Of a DNA stretch of 64,000 nucleotides, positions 39,768-50,456 are shown in pieces; the first letter of the stretch is position 1; each line of letters opens with the position of its first letter. This DNA is from Selenomonas sp. AB3002 (GTDB lineage Bacteria; Bacillota; Negativicutes; Selenomonadales; Selenomonadaceae), in NCBI RefSeq assembly GCF_000702545.1, contig NZ_JNIO01000008.1, forward strand, positions 248,001 to 312,000, written 5' to 3'. The notes under the pieces were generated by a model. It did not search any database. It was given only the letters and a program-made list of their open reading frames with translations, and was not told where the DNA came from. Position numbers and translations under genes: made by a program.

Positions 39768-39796
39768 GGCACGGGCTTTGTTCCCGTGCCAATTTT
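39768..39796 (+). terminator. Terminator after the recombinases
   Basis: GGCACGGG (39768-39775) pairs with CCCGTGCC (39783-39790), followed by AATTTT. It marks the right end of prophage transcription. Confidence 0.75.
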
Positions 39797-39797
39797 C

Positions 39798-39827
39798 TTG
39801 TCTTACTTTCTTATTTTATGGTAAAAT
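39798..39827 (+). promoter_or_regulatory. Promoter of the tgt operon
   Basis: TTGTCT (39798-39803) and TAAAAT (39822-39827) are 18 bases apart. Transcription would start near 39835 and leave an untranslated leader of about 225 bases before tgt. Confidence 0.55.
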
Positions 39828-39834
39828 GATAGCT

Positions 39835-41186
<1,352 letters not shown>

Positions 41187-41200
41187 AAGGAGTGTTTCTA

Positions 41201-41482
41201 TTGAGTCCTGATATGTTGGCGGCCATTGGCACCTGGGGGCCTATCTTCGTTATGGTGGCGGTGTTTTACTTCCTCCTGTACAGGCCCCAGAAGAATGAAC
41301 AGAAGCGCCGTCAGGCTATGCTTGACAGCCTGAAGGCTGGCGATGAGGTAGTTACTATCGGTGGCATCTACGGAGTGATCACGGCCCTGAATGAAAAGAG
41401 TGTCCGCCTGAAGATTGCCAATCAGGTGGAGATCAAGGCGGCCAGGTCAGCCATTGCTTCTGTGACGGAGAGCGAGGCCTGA
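41201..41482 (+). CDS. yajC: Preprotein translocase subunit YajC
   Basis: This is a 93-residue protein. TTG 41201 lies 8 bases after AAAAGGAG. It has one N-terminal membrane helix (WGPIFVMVAVFYFLLYRPQKNEQKRR) and the cytoplasmic GDEVVTIGGIYGVITAL core. YajC associates with SecDF, encoded a few genes downstream. Confidence 0.95.
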   Translation: MSPDMLAAIGTWGPIFVMVAVFYFLLYRPQKNEQKRRQAMLDSLKAGDEVVTIGGIYGVITALNEKSVRLKIANQVEIKAARSAIASVTESEA

Positions 41483-41483
41483 G

Positions 41484-42065
41484 ATGGCAGTGGACAAGGG
41501 GGCGCTGAGAAAAGGAATCCTCAAGGCCCGGCGTAGCCTGTCCGCTGAATATCGGCAAAAGGCTTCTGAGGCTATTATAGCCAGGCTGTTTGAGCTTGAA
41601 GCTTATCAACAGGCTCGTGCTGTGATGGCGTATGCCTCCATGGCAGATGAGGTGCAGCTGCAGGGCCTGCTTGAGCACAGCTTGAATGTAGGCAAGCTTT
41701 TGGCTCTTCCCTACGTTATCTCCAAGGGGCTGATGGGGGCCGTGAGGCTGAAAGCTCTGGAAGACCTGACGGAAGGTGCCTATGGCATTCTTACCGTGGC
41801 GGAGGAGGGAAGGGAGATGCTTCCTCCCGGCTCTTTGGACCTGATAGTGGTGCCAGGAGCAGCCTTCGGCCGCGATGGCTCAAGACTGGGAATGGGAGCG
41901 GGCTTCTATGACAGGTTCCTGTCCGAAAGGGAGCCACAGGCCCGCCGCATCGCTCTTTGCTTTGACTGCCAGCTGGCAGAGGAAATACCCATGGAAGCGC
42001 ATGACCAGCGGGTGGAGGCCATCATCACCGAGACCCGCTTCATAGATTGCCGCAGGGGGCAGTGA
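41484..42065 (+). CDS. 5-formyltetrahydrofolate cyclo-ligase
   Basis: This 193-residue protein has the conserved LIVVPGAAFGRDGSRLGMGAGFYDRFL motif near the C-terminus and the basic RKGILKARRSLS entry, as in MTHFS (YgfA). It converts 5-formyl-THF to 5,10-methenyl-THF with ATP. The ATG is one base after the yajC stop, so the two are coupled. Confidence 0.93.
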   Translation: MAVDKGALRKGILKARRSLSAEYRQKASEAIIARLFELEAYQQARAVMAYASMADEVQLQGLLEHSLNVGKLLALPYVISKGLMGAVRLKALEDLTEGAYGILTVAEEGREMLPPGSLDLIVVPGAAFGRDGSRLGMGAGFYDRFLSEREPQARRIALCFDCQLAEEIPMEAHDQRVEAIITETRFIDCRRGQ

Positions 42066-42087
42066 ATGACCCCGCGGAGGATAGGGT

Positions 42088-42807
42088 GTGATTTTTATGG
42101 AAGTAAAAATTGGACTTGCCAAGACCGCCAAGTATGCCACGGGCATCTGCGGTGATTCCTGCGATATTGCGGAGCGTCCCCACGGGGGCATTTCTGCCAT
42201 CATCGCTGATGGCCAGGGCAACGGACTGGCGGCTCACCATACCAGCAGCTGGGTGGTGAACAAGGCCGTGTCCCTGATTTCTGACGGAGCCCGGGACGGG
42301 GCTGTGGCCAGGGCCGTGCATGACTACCTCTACGCCATGAAGGACAAGAAGGTGTCCTGTACCCTGACAGTCCTCAGCGCAGACTTGGATACGGAGACTC
42401 TGGTCATCAGCCGGAACTCCAACTGTCCTGTCATCGTAAAGACTGAGGAATATGAGACGGTGTATGATGAGGACGTGAGCCCCATTGGCGTGAACCGCCA
42501 CATGAAGCCCCTCATGTACGAGCTTCCCCTGACTCCGGGGCTGGTGGTAGTGAGCTACACCGATGGCATTGCCCATGCGGGCCGCAAGCGCACAGGCCAG
42601 GCGGCTGACTTTGAGAAGATCCTGGAGATTGTCCGCAAGAACGGTCCGGAGGATGCAGCCTACATTGCCAAGAGCATCATGGAATATGCCCTGTCCTTAG
42701 ATCAGGAAAAGGCCTCGGACGATATGACTGTGGTGGTCATGGGCATTACAGGCGGCTCTCCAAGTGAGCCGAAGATTGAGCAGTTTGAAGTGACCTATCC
42801 GTATTGA
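42088..42807 (+). CDS. SpoIIE-type PP2C serine phosphatase
   Basis: This is a 239-residue protein with a phosphatase domain alone. GICGDSCDIAERPHGGISAIIADGQGNGLAAH carries the first metal Asp, VVVSYTDGIAHA the second, and KASDDMTVVVMG the third. Such stand-alone domains usually act in partner-switch pathways. GTG 42088 lies 7 bases after GGAGG; ATG 42097 is an alternative. No anti-sigma partner is next to it. Confidence 0.85.
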   Translation: MIFMEVKIGLAKTAKYATGICGDSCDIAERPHGGISAIIADGQGNGLAAHHTSSWVVNKAVSLISDGARDGAVARAVHDYLYAMKDKKVSCTLTVLSADLDTETLVISRNSNCPVIVKTEEYETVYDEDVSPIGVNRHMKPLMYELPLTPGLVVVSYTDGIAHAGRKRTGQAADFEKILEIVRKNGPEDAAYIAKSIMEYALSLDQEKASDDMTVVVMGITGGSPSEPKIEQFEVTYPY

Positions 42808-42835
42808 GGTCTCCTTTTTGAAAGAGGTGCCGGAT

Positions 42836-43204
42836 ATGAAGATTGCCATTGTCGGAGTGTGTGCCAGCGGCAAGACCACCCTGGTGGCGGGCCTTAAAGA
42901 GGCTGGTTACGATGCTTACAACGTAGCTCAGGAGCATTCCTGTGTCCATAACTTCTGGGCCAAGAAGAATCCTGATATCCTGGTCATGATTGATGCCACC
43001 CTGCCTGCCATTCACAAGCGGCGGCTGGTTTACTGGGGGGAGGACCGCCTGGTCACCCAGCACAAGCGCCTGGCTGATGCCAAGGCCCATGCGGACCTTT
43101 ACATACAGACCGATGAACTTGATGCCGCTGCCGTCAGGCAGAAAGTCATAGAGTTTGTCGAGAACTACCAGCAGGAACACGCTTCCTGCAAGGCTTCGGC
43201 CTAA
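42836..43204 (+). CDS. Small P-loop NTPase
   Basis: This is a 122-residue protein. GVCASGKTTLV is a Walker A near the N-terminus. DILVMIDATLPAIHKRR could supply Walker B, and the C-terminus is helical. The size and sequence suggest a small nucleotide kinase-like or regulatory ATPase. ATG 42836 is preferred because GAGGTG lies 6-7 bases upstream. Confidence 0.7.
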   Translation: MKIAIVGVCASGKTTLVAGLKEAGYDAYNVAQEHSCVHNFWAKKNPDILVMIDATLPAIHKRRLVYWGEDRLVTQHKRLADAKAHADLYIQTDELDAAAVRQKVIEFVENYQQEHASCKASA

Positions 43205-43237
43205 AAGCCGAAATAACTTAGAAGGGATTGAAATCTT

Positions 43238-44506
43238 TTGCAGAAAGAAAGCCTTATGAAGCTCTTGGGCTGCGTCATAGCTATAGTGGCGCTGTTCCTG
43301 GCTTTCGTGAAGCCCCTGGCCTTCTCCATCCGCCAGGGCCTTGACCTCCAGGGCGGCACCCATGTGGTGCTGGAGGCTGAGGACACAGACATTGCCCAGG
43401 TAAATGACGATGCTATGAACCGCGTCATCACCATCATGGAGAAGCGCGTCAATGCGCTGGGCCTCACTGAGCCCATCATCCAGCGTGAGGGCGAGCGCCG
43501 CGTCATCATCGAGCTGCCCGGCGTCAATGACCCGGATGCGGCCATCAAGACCATCGGCAAGACCGCCATGCTGGAATTCAAGGATGAGGAAGGCAATACG
43601 GTGCTGAACGGTACCGATCTGCAGGATGCCCAGGCTGCCACCAACCAGCAGACGGGGCAGAATGTGGTCAACCTCACCTTCTCTGACGAGGGTGCCAAGA
43701 AGTTCGCTGACCTCACCATGAAGAACGTGGGCCGCACCATTGCCATCCTGCTGGACGGCGAGGTGCTGACGGCGCCCAATGTCCGCGAGCCCATCCTGGG
43801 GGGCAAGGCTGAGATCACCGGCCAGAAGACCCTGGAAGAGGCACAGAACCTGGCTGTGGTGCTCCGCAGCGGTGCCCTGCCCGTTAAGGTCAATATCATA
43901 GAGACCCGCACGGTGGGCCCGTCCCTGGGACAGGATTCCAAGGACAAGTCCGCCTTCGCCTTTGCTGTAGGCCTGGGGGCGGTGCTGGTGTTCATGATCC
44001 TGTTTTATCGTCTTTCCGGCTTCATTGCTGACATTGCCCTGATGGCTTATACCATGATGCTGCTGGGCCTGCTCTACCTTTTGGATGCAACCCTTACTCT
44101 GCCCGGTGTGGCCGGTATCATCCTCTCCATTGGTATGGCAGTTGACGCCAACGTGCTGATTTTCGAGCACTTCAAGGAGGAGTACAGGCTGAACGGCAAG
44201 ACCCTGCGCCTGTCCATGCAGGCCGGTTTTGAGCGTGCCTTCACCACCATCTTCGACTCCAATATCACCACGATCATTGCAGCCATGGTGCTGTTCTTCC
44301 TTGGCACAGGCACCATTCGCGGCTTCGCCATCACTTTGGGCCTTGGTACCCTGCTGTCCATGCTGACGGCTATCACCCTGACCCGCTACATGCTGAAGCT
44401 CATGATTGATTCCAAGATTTCCACCAATGCCAACGCCTATGGCGCCAACGGCTACATGCTGATGGATAAACGTCCCGGACAGAAGGAGGATACTGCCAAT
44501 GCCTAA
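43238..44506 (+). CDS. secD: Protein translocase subunit SecD
   Basis: This is a 422-residue protein. It has an N-terminal membrane helix, then FSIRQGLDLQGGTHVVLEAE (SecD signature), a periplasmic/extracellular domain and five C-terminal helices with DANVLIFEHFKEE. It uses the proton gradient to aid Sec export with SecF, whose gene overlaps by 8 bases. Start TTG 43238 follows GAAGGGA at about 10 bases. Confidence 0.96.
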   Translation: MQKESLMKLLGCVIAIVALFLAFVKPLAFSIRQGLDLQGGTHVVLEAEDTDIAQVNDDAMNRVITIMEKRVNALGLTEPIIQREGERRVIIELPGVNDPDAAIKTIGKTAMLEFKDEEGNTVLNGTDLQDAQAATNQQTGQNVVNLTFSDEGAKKFADLTMKNVGRTIAILLDGEVLTAPNVREPILGGKAEITGQKTLEEAQNLAVVLRSGALPVKVNIIETRTVGPSLGQDSKDKSAFAFAVGLGAVLVFMILFYRLSGFIADIALMAYTMMLLGLLYLLDATLTLPGVAGIILSIGMAVDANVLIFEHFKEEYRLNGKTLRLSMQAGFERAFTTIFDSNITTIIAAMVLFFLGTGTIRGFAITLGLGTLLSMLTAITLTRYMLKLMIDSKISTNANAYGANGYMLMDKRPGQKEDTANA

Positions 44507-45413
44507 GTTTGATATTGCAGGGCATAGGAAAATCTGGTTCCTCATCTCTGCCCTGGTAATCATCCCCGGCCTCTTCTGCATGGCTGTGAGAGGCTTCAAC
44601 TTCGGTATCGACTTCACTGGCGGTACCATCATCGATTTGAAATTCGACCAGCCCGTGACCATCGCCCAGGTGCGCCAGAGCCTGACGCCCTACGGCCTGG
44701 AGGGCAGCACCATCCAGCTCTCCGGGGCTGAGAGCGGTGTCACCGAGGGTGAGAATGTCATGATCCGCACCTCCGACATGGAGGAAGAGGAGCGCAAGGC
44801 TGTCATGGCCAGCGTCAAGGAGCAGGTTGGTTCCTATACGGTGCTTCGGGAGGAAAAGGTGGGCGCCACCATCGGTGGCGAGCTCATCACCAATGCCGTC
44901 ATGGCCCTGGTGGTTTCCTGGGCCCTGATCATTGCCTATGTGGCTTACCGCTTCGAGTTCCGCTTCGGTATTGCCGCAGTGCTGGCCCTGGTACACGATA
45001 TCCTCATCGTGCTGGCGGTGTTCTCCTTCACCCAGCGGCAGATTGACTCTTCCTTTATTGCGGCGCTTTTGACCATCGTGGGTTATTCCATCAACGATAC
45101 CATCGTTATCTTCGACCGCATCCGCGAGAACCTGCGCCTGCACTTCCGCCGGGGCGGGGATGTGAACCAGCTGGTGAACACCTCTGTCTACCAGACCCTG
45201 ACCCGTTCCCTTTATACCGTGTTCACGGTCATGTTCACCACGGCGGCTCTGTATTTCTTCGGCGGCGAGACCACCAAGGACTTTGCCTTTGCCCTGCTGG
45301 TGGGCTTTGCTTCCGGCTGCTATTCTTCCATCTTCATTGCCAGCCCCATCTGGATCACCCTGCGCAACAGGGCTGAGAAGAAGCGCGTAGCCCAGCCTGC
45401 CGAGGCTAAATAA
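44499..45413 (+). CDS. secF: Protein translocase subunit SecF
   Basis: This 304-residue membrane protein has FGIDFTGGTIIDLKF at the start (SecF signature), VGATIGGELITNAVMALVVS and SINDTIVIFDRIREN. It overlaps secD by 8 bases and is followed by a terminator, closing the operon that starts at tgt. Confidence 0.96.
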   Translation: MPKFDIAGHRKIWFLISALVIIPGLFCMAVRGFNFGIDFTGGTIIDLKFDQPVTIAQVRQSLTPYGLEGSTIQLSGAESGVTEGENVMIRTSDMEEEERKAVMASVKEQVGSYTVLREEKVGATIGGELITNAVMALVVSWALIIAYVAYRFEFRFGIAAVLALVHDILIVLAVFSFTQRQIDSSFIAALLTIVGYSINDTIVIFDRIRENLRLHFRRGGDVNQLVNTSVYQTLTRSLYTVFTVMFTTAALYFFGGETTKDFAFALLVGFASGCYSSIFIASPIWITLRNRAEKKRVAQPAEAK

Positions 45414-45425
45414 TAAGTTATCCAC

Positions 45426-45460
45426 GGAGCCCATGCCCTTGAGGGCGGGCTCCTTTTCTT
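45426..45460 (+). terminator. Terminator after secF
   Basis: GGAGCCC (45426-45432) pairs with GGGCTCC (45447-45453), with an inner GCCCT/AGGGC stem, followed by TTTTCTTT. A second inverted repeat, GGCTGAAAC/GTTTCAGCC, lies at about 45468-45500 before recJ. Confidence 0.85.
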
Positions 45461-45573
45461 TCCATAGGCTGAAACTAATTTTCATTTTCTTTGGTTTCAG
45501 CCCAGGGAAAGAAAAGGATTTTTTGCATTTCTCACGAATTTTGTAATGGTAAAGAAAAATTTAGGAGTAAGAT

Positions 45574-47550
45574 ATGCTGAAAGAATGGAAAAGATACGAG
45601 GCGGTGCCTGAGGCCCAAAAGCTGGCCCGGGAGCTGGATGTGACGGAGCTCACTGCTCAGGCCCTCTGGCACAGAGGCTTCAGGACGGCGGCGGAGGCAG
45701 AGACTTTCCTGCACCCGGAGAAGATGCCCTTTCACGACCCCTTCCTGATGAAGGACATGGAGGCGGCAGTGGAGCGCATTGCCAGGGCTATCAGGGATAG
45801 AGAGAAAATCGTGGTTTATGGGGACTATGATGTGGATGGTATGACCGCCACTTCTCTTTTGGTGCACAATCTTCGTGCTCTGGGGGCTGTGACAGCCTAT
45901 TATATACCGGACAGGAAAAAGGAAGGCTATGGCTTCAATCTGAAAGCTCTGGAGAAAATTGCCGACAATGGGGCAGGTCTCCTGGTCTCTGTGGATTGCG
46001 GCATTGCTTCCGTGGAAGATGTGAAGGCTATGGGAGGCATACTGGATATTGTCATCACTGACCACCATCTGCCAGGGGAAGTCCTGCCTCCTGCTTTGGC
46101 GGTGGTCAATCCCCATAGGGCTGACTGTCCCTATCCTGACAAGAATCTGGCCGGGGTAGGTGTGGCCTTCAAGCTCTGTCAGGGACTATGGCAGAGGCTG
46201 AAGGGGGAAGATTTTCAGGGGGACCTGGAATTGGCTGCCCTGGGAACCGTGGCGGATATAGTGCCACTGGTAGGGGAGAACCGCAAGATTGTCAAAGCAG
46301 GCCTGGCCAAACTGCAGGATTCGGATTTCTTAGGCGTGCGGGCTTTGGTGGAAGTTGCAGGTCTTGAGGATAAGGAAATAACTGCTGGCCACATTGGCTT
46401 CATGCTGGCTCCCCGGCTCAATGCAGCCGGGCGGCTGGGCAGCGGTCTGGATGGAGTGCGGCTGCTTCTGTCCAGAGATGTGGAGATGTCGGAGAAATTA
46501 GCTCAGGAACTGGATGCCCTCAACGGTCAGCGCCAGTCCATTGAGGCAGAGATCCTGTCAGCTGCCATGGCAGAGCTTAAGGCAGGGGAGGAAGACCCGG
46601 AGGATATGGCTGCCATTGTGGTGGCAGGCAGGGGGTGGAATCCCGGTGTCATAGGCATTGTGGCTTCCCGGCTGGTGGAGGCTTATTACAAGCCCACAGT
46701 GGTGCTTTCCATTCAGGAGGATGGAGTCTGCAAGGGCTCCTGCCGCAGCATTGAGGGGCTTCACATGTATGAAGCCCTCACTGCCTGCAAGGAGGAGCTG
46801 CTGCAGTTTGGCGGTCACGAGATGGCGGCTGGCCTTTCCCTCAAGGAGGAAAAGATAGATGATTTCCGCCGCGCCCTGCAGGCTTATGCAGGCAGGACTT
46901 TAAGGGAAGAGGACTACGTGCCCAAGGTCACAGTGGAATTTGAGATGCCTCCCCATGAAGTGACCTTCCAGATGATAGAGGAACTGTCCCTTTTGGAGCC
47001 CTACGGCATGGGCAATCCCAAGCCTGCCTTTGGCTGCCGGGATATGCGCGGTACCGAGGCTCAGGCTATCGGCGCCCAGAAGCAGCATTTGCGCTTCCAG
47101 GCGGGGATTGAGGGGCAGCCCGTCACGGCCCTTTACTGGAACCACAGTGACCTGGCTCCCATTGTCAATGCCGAGGAGCTGGACATGGTCTACACCCCTG
47201 CCATCAATGAGTGGAACGGGCGCAGGAGCCTTCAGTGCTTCGTAGAGTCGCTGGCTCCGGCCCAAAAAGAACGCCGTTTCCCGGAAAGGGAGACTTTGGC
47301 GGGGATTTACCGCTATCTCATGGAGCTGCAGAAGCAGCAGGGCAGGATTCCCGGCGGGGCTGAGGTGCTGGCTGCGGGCTTTGCTGCCAGAGGAGAGCAT
47401 ATCTCCCTTTATACCTTTGAACGGGCCTTGCGGATTTTCCAGGAATTGGGCATACTGCATCAGGATTTAGAGGAAAAGGGCTATTATCTGCCCCCGGTGG
47501 CAGGGAAGATGGATCTGGAGGCGTCGCCCACCTTCAGGCGTCACCGCTGA
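45574..47550 (+). CDS. recJ: Single-strand exonuclease RecJ
   Basis: This is a 658-residue protein. The DHH core has VVYGDYDVDGMTATSLLVHN, VSVDCGIAS and ITDHHLPG. DHHA1 has SCRSIEGLHMYEALTACKEELLQFGGHEMAAG. It degrades single-stranded DNA 5' to 3' in recombination and repair. About 80 residues at the C-terminus form an extra helical region typical of Firmicutes RecJ. The ribosome site TAGGAG precedes the ATG. Confidence 0.96.
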   Translation: MLKEWKRYEAVPEAQKLARELDVTELTAQALWHRGFRTAAEAETFLHPEKMPFHDPFLMKDMEAAVERIARAIRDREKIVVYGDYDVDGMTATSLLVHNLRALGAVTAYYIPDRKKEGYGFNLKALEKIADNGAGLLVSVDCGIASVEDVKAMGGILDIVITDHHLPGEVLPPALAVVNPHRADCPYPDKNLAGVGVAFKLCQGLWQRLKGEDFQGDLELAALGTVADIVPLVGENRKIVKAGLAKLQDSDFLGVRALVEVAGLEDKEITAGHIGFMLAPRLNAAGRLGSGLDGVRLLLSRDVEMSEKLAQELDALNGQRQSIEAEILSAAMAELKAGEEDPEDMAAIVVAGRGWNPGVIGIVASRLVEAYYKPTVVLSIQEDGVCKGSCRSIEGLHMYEALTACKEELLQFGGHEMAAGLSLKEEKIDDFRRALQAYAGRTLREEDYVPKVTVEFEMPPHEVTFQMIEELSLLEPYGMGNPKPAFGCRDMRGTEAQAIGAQKQHLRFQAGIEGQPVTALYWNHSDLAPIVNAEELDMVYTPAINEWNGRRSLQCFVESLAPAQKERRFPERETLAGIYRYLMELQKQQGRIPGGAEVLAAGFAARGEHISLYTFERALRIFQELGILHQDLEEKGYYLPPVAGKMDLEASPTFRRHR

Positions 47551-47565
47551 GAGGAGTGAGCAAGG

Positions 47566-49797
47566 ATGAACGATAAAGGGAAGAAACCCGTAACCATAGA
47601 GGGCATCATTGCCTCTGTTCAGGAATACCAGCCCCAGGCGGATATTGACCTCATCCAGCGGGCTTATGAACTGGCAGAGTCTGCCCATAGGGGCCAGACC
47701 CGCGTTTCCGGTGAGGCCTATATTATCCACCCCCTGCATGTAGCCCAGATTCTCACGGAATTGCACCTTGATGATGAGACTGTCAGTGCGGCTCTCCTGC
47801 ATGATGTGGTGGAGGACACCATCTATACCAACGAGCAGATGCAGGAAATGTTCGGCGAGGAAGTGGCCATGCTCATAGACGGCGTGACCAAGCTGGGACG
47901 CATCCAGTACAAGTCCAAGGAAGAGGTGCAGCTGGAGAACTATCGCAAGATGTTCCTGGCCATGGCCAAGGATATCCGGGTCATCATGATAAAGCTGGCG
48001 GACCGCCTGCACAATATGCGCACTCTCAAGTACATGCGGGAGGACAAGCAGAAGCGCATTGCCAAGGAGACCATAGAGATCTACGCGCCTCTGGCCAACC
48101 GCCTGGGCATTTCCAATGTGAAGTGGGAGCTGGAGGACCTTTGCCTGCGCTACCTTGACCCGGAGACCTATTATGACCTGGTGGAAAGCGTCAAGCAGAA
48201 GCGCAAGGAGCGCCAGACCTTCATTGACGACTCCATTGAGCAGATCAAGGAAAAGCTTTCAGAGAGCAATATCAAGGCGGATATCAGCGGCCGTGCCAAG
48301 CATTTCTACAGCATCTACAAGAAGATGAAGCGTGACCGCAAGGATATCAGCGAAATCTACGACCTTTCCGCCGTGCGCGTACTGGTAGAGAGCGTCAAGG
48401 ACTGCTATGGCGTCCTGGGGGTTATCCATGCCATGTGGAAGCCTATTCCGGGCCGTTTCAAGGACTACATAGCCATGCCCAAGTCCAACGGCTACCAGTC
48501 CCTGCATACTACGGTGATGACCAGGGGGTATCCGTTGGAAATCCAGATCCGCACCTTTGCCATGCATCAGGTGTCGGAGTTCGGTGTAGCGGCTCACTGG
48601 AAGTATAAGGAAACCGGCAAGAGTGTGGGGGCCGGCAGCGAGACTGACCAGAAGATGTCCTGGCTCAGGCAGATGGTGAACCTGCAGCAGGAGTATACAG
48701 ACCCCAAGGAATACTTCGAGGCCATGAAGGTTGACATCTTCTCCGACGAGGTGTTTGTCTTTACGCCTAAAGGCGACGTCATTGACCTGCCCAAGGGTTC
48801 CATTCCCATTGACTTTGCCTACCGCATCCATACGGAAGTGGGCCATCACTGCGTGGGGGCCAAGATCAATGGCAAGCTGGTGCCTTTGGAAACGAAGCTT
48901 CGCAACGGCGATATTGTTTCCGTCCTTACCAACAAGGCCAATGGCGGTCCCAGCCGTGACTGGCTGAACATCGTGGCATCTTCCGAGACCCGCAGCAAGA
49001 TCCGCACCTTCTTCAAGAAGGAGAAGCGGGAGGAGAATATCGAGCGTGGCCGGGAACTGGTGAAGGAAGAAGCCAAGCGTCTGGGCTATGTGCCCAAGGA
49101 GCTCATGAAGGAAGACCGGCTGGAGCAGGTGGCCCAGAAGCTCAATATCCTGACGGAAGATGACCTGCTGGCGGCTTTGGGCTACGGCGGGGTGGCTCTC
49201 CACGGCATCATGATGAAGCTCATCGAGCTTTATAAGAAAGATGTGAAGGAGGCCACTTCGCCTGATGTGTCCAAGCTGCTGTCTGAGCTCAAGCAGCCGC
49301 CCGGCAGTGGAGACAGGAACAGGAAATCCAGCCACGGAGTGCTGGTGGAGGGGGAAAGCGGCCTCCTGGTGCGTCTGGCCCGCTGCTGCAACCCCATTCC
49401 TGGTGACCCCATCACGGGCTATATCACCCGCGGCCGCGGCGTATCCGTACACCGCTCAGATTGTCCCAACGTCATGAATGATGCGGATTTTTCCCGCATG
49501 ATCGAGGTGGCCTGGGATATTGGCCTTGACAAGGTCTACACAGTAGAGCTGGAGATTATCTGCAATGACCGCAGCGGCATGCTGGCTGAGCTGCTGGCTG
49601 TGCCCTCTGAGATGCGCATGAATATCCGCAGCGTCAATGCCAATCCCAACCGCAACAACAAGACGTCCACGGTGATTCTGGGGCTGGATGTGAAGAACTC
49701 CAGCCAAGTGGGGCAGATCATGACCCGCCTGCGCCGGGTGAAAGACGTCTACAGCGTCACCCGCAAGATTGGCGGGGCAAATAAAGGAGGAGAGTAA
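47566..49797 (+). CDS. relA: Bifunctional (p)ppGpp synthetase/hydrolase
   Basis: This is a 743-residue Rel protein. The HD hydrolase domain has LLHDVVEDT (HDxxED intact). The synthetase domain has GRFKDYIAMPKSNGYQSLHTTV. A TGS domain (VFVFTPKGDVIDLPKGSIPIDFAYRIHTEVG) and a C-terminal ACT domain follow. Both active sites look intact, so it should make and degrade the stringent response alarmone. It lies 15 bases after recJ. Confidence 0.96.
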   Translation: MNDKGKKPVTIEGIIASVQEYQPQADIDLIQRAYELAESAHRGQTRVSGEAYIIHPLHVAQILTELHLDDETVSAALLHDVVEDTIYTNEQMQEMFGEEVAMLIDGVTKLGRIQYKSKEEVQLENYRKMFLAMAKDIRVIMIKLADRLHNMRTLKYMREDKQKRIAKETIEIYAPLANRLGISNVKWELEDLCLRYLDPETYYDLVESVKQKRKERQTFIDDSIEQIKEKLSESNIKADISGRAKHFYSIYKKMKRDRKDISEIYDLSAVRVLVESVKDCYGVLGVIHAMWKPIPGRFKDYIAMPKSNGYQSLHTTVMTRGYPLEIQIRTFAMHQVSEFGVAAHWKYKETGKSVGAGSETDQKMSWLRQMVNLQQEYTDPKEYFEAMKVDIFSDEVFVFTPKGDVIDLPKGSIPIDFAYRIHTEVGHHCVGAKINGKLVPLETKLRNGDIVSVLTNKANGGPSRDWLNIVASSETRSKIRTFFKKEKREENIERGRELVKEEAKRLGYVPKELMKEDRLEQVAQKLNILTEDDLLAALGYGGVALHGIMMKLIELYKKDVKEATSPDVSKLLSELKQPPGSGDRNRKSSHGVLVEGESGLLVRLARCCNPIPGDPITGYITRGRGVSVHRSDCPNVMNDADFSRMIEVAWDIGLDKVYTVELEIICNDRSGMLAELLAVPSEMRMNIRSVNANPNRNNKTSTVILGLDVKNSSQVGQIMTRLRRVKDVYSVTRKIGGANKGGE

Positions 49798-50433
49798 GTG
49801 GCTCTGAAGATATATACCATTCCTACGGCACCCATTGAAGAAAACTGCTACGTGGCTTTCGACGAGGAAAGCAAAGAGGGCTTCATCGTGGACCCTGGCA
49901 ATGAGGCAGAGAAGATTTTCTCCCGCATTCAAGGGGAAGGCATCAAGGTGCAGGCCATCCTGCTCACCCACGGTCATTGGGACCATATCGGCGCTGTGGA
50001 GGAGTTGCGGCAGAAGCTGGGAGTGCAGGTGCATATCCACGGTGATGATGCCGCCATGCTGACGGACAGCCGTCAGAACCTCTTTGCCTACATGGCAGGG
50101 GGCACTATGGAGGGAGAGCCTGCGGACAAGGTGTTCCGTGAGGGCGCGGTTTTCACTTGTGGCAGCTTCAGCTTCAAGGTTATCCATACCCCGGGACACA
50201 CCCCTGGCGGCTGTTGTTTCTACTCTGAGGAGGCGGGAGTGCTCTTTTCCGGGGACTCCCTCTTTGCTGAGGAAATCGGACGCTGTGACTTCCCCGGCGG
50301 CTCCCTCAGAAGCCTGGTGGGCAGTCTCAAGGAAAAAATCCTGCCCCTGCCGGAGGAGACCAAGGTCTATCCGGGACACGGCCCTGCTACCACGGTAGGC
50401 TGGGAACGTGTGCATAACCCGTATCTTAGTTGA
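49798..50433 (+). CDS. MBL-fold hydrolase (glyoxalase II-like)
   Basis: This is a 211-residue protein. LLTHGHWDHIGA is the HxHxDH metal motif. Further ligands are in HTPGHTPGG and in the C-terminal PGHGPATTVGWE. The short length and sequence fit the YcbL/glyoxalase II-like group. GTG 49798 directly abuts the relA stop and follows GGAGGAG. Confidence 0.9.
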   Translation: MALKIYTIPTAPIEENCYVAFDEESKEGFIVDPGNEAEKIFSRIQGEGIKVQAILLTHGHWDHIGAVEELRQKLGVQVHIHGDDAAMLTDSRQNLFAYMAGGTMEGEPADKVFREGAVFTCGSFSFKVIHTPGHTPGGCCFYSEEAGVLFSGDSLFAEEIGRCDFPGGSLRSLVGSLKEKILPLPEETKVYPGHGPATTVGWERVHNPYLS

Positions 50434-50456
50434 TTGGAATGGAGAAAACTGATTCT

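Larger units (their letters stand above)
2700..39790 (+). mobile_element. Prophage, HK97-type siphovirus with tandem serine recombinases
   Basis: About 37 kb of co-directional genes covers regulation, DNA recombination/replication, packaging, head, tail, lysis and integration modules, all on the plus strand. Integration genes are two tandem large serine recombinases at the right end. No tRNA or clear direct repeat defines the edges, so the limits are approximate: the left edge is between 2271 and 2773, the right edge between 39764 and about 40000. No frameshift or stop interrupts the core structural genes, so the element may be functional, although I see no CI-like repressor. Confidence 0.9.

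Noticed and set aside
42746-44662. Long minus-strand open frame of 638 codons opposite secD
   Set aside because: It is a shadow of secD and its neighbours; the plus-strand genes are unmistakable.
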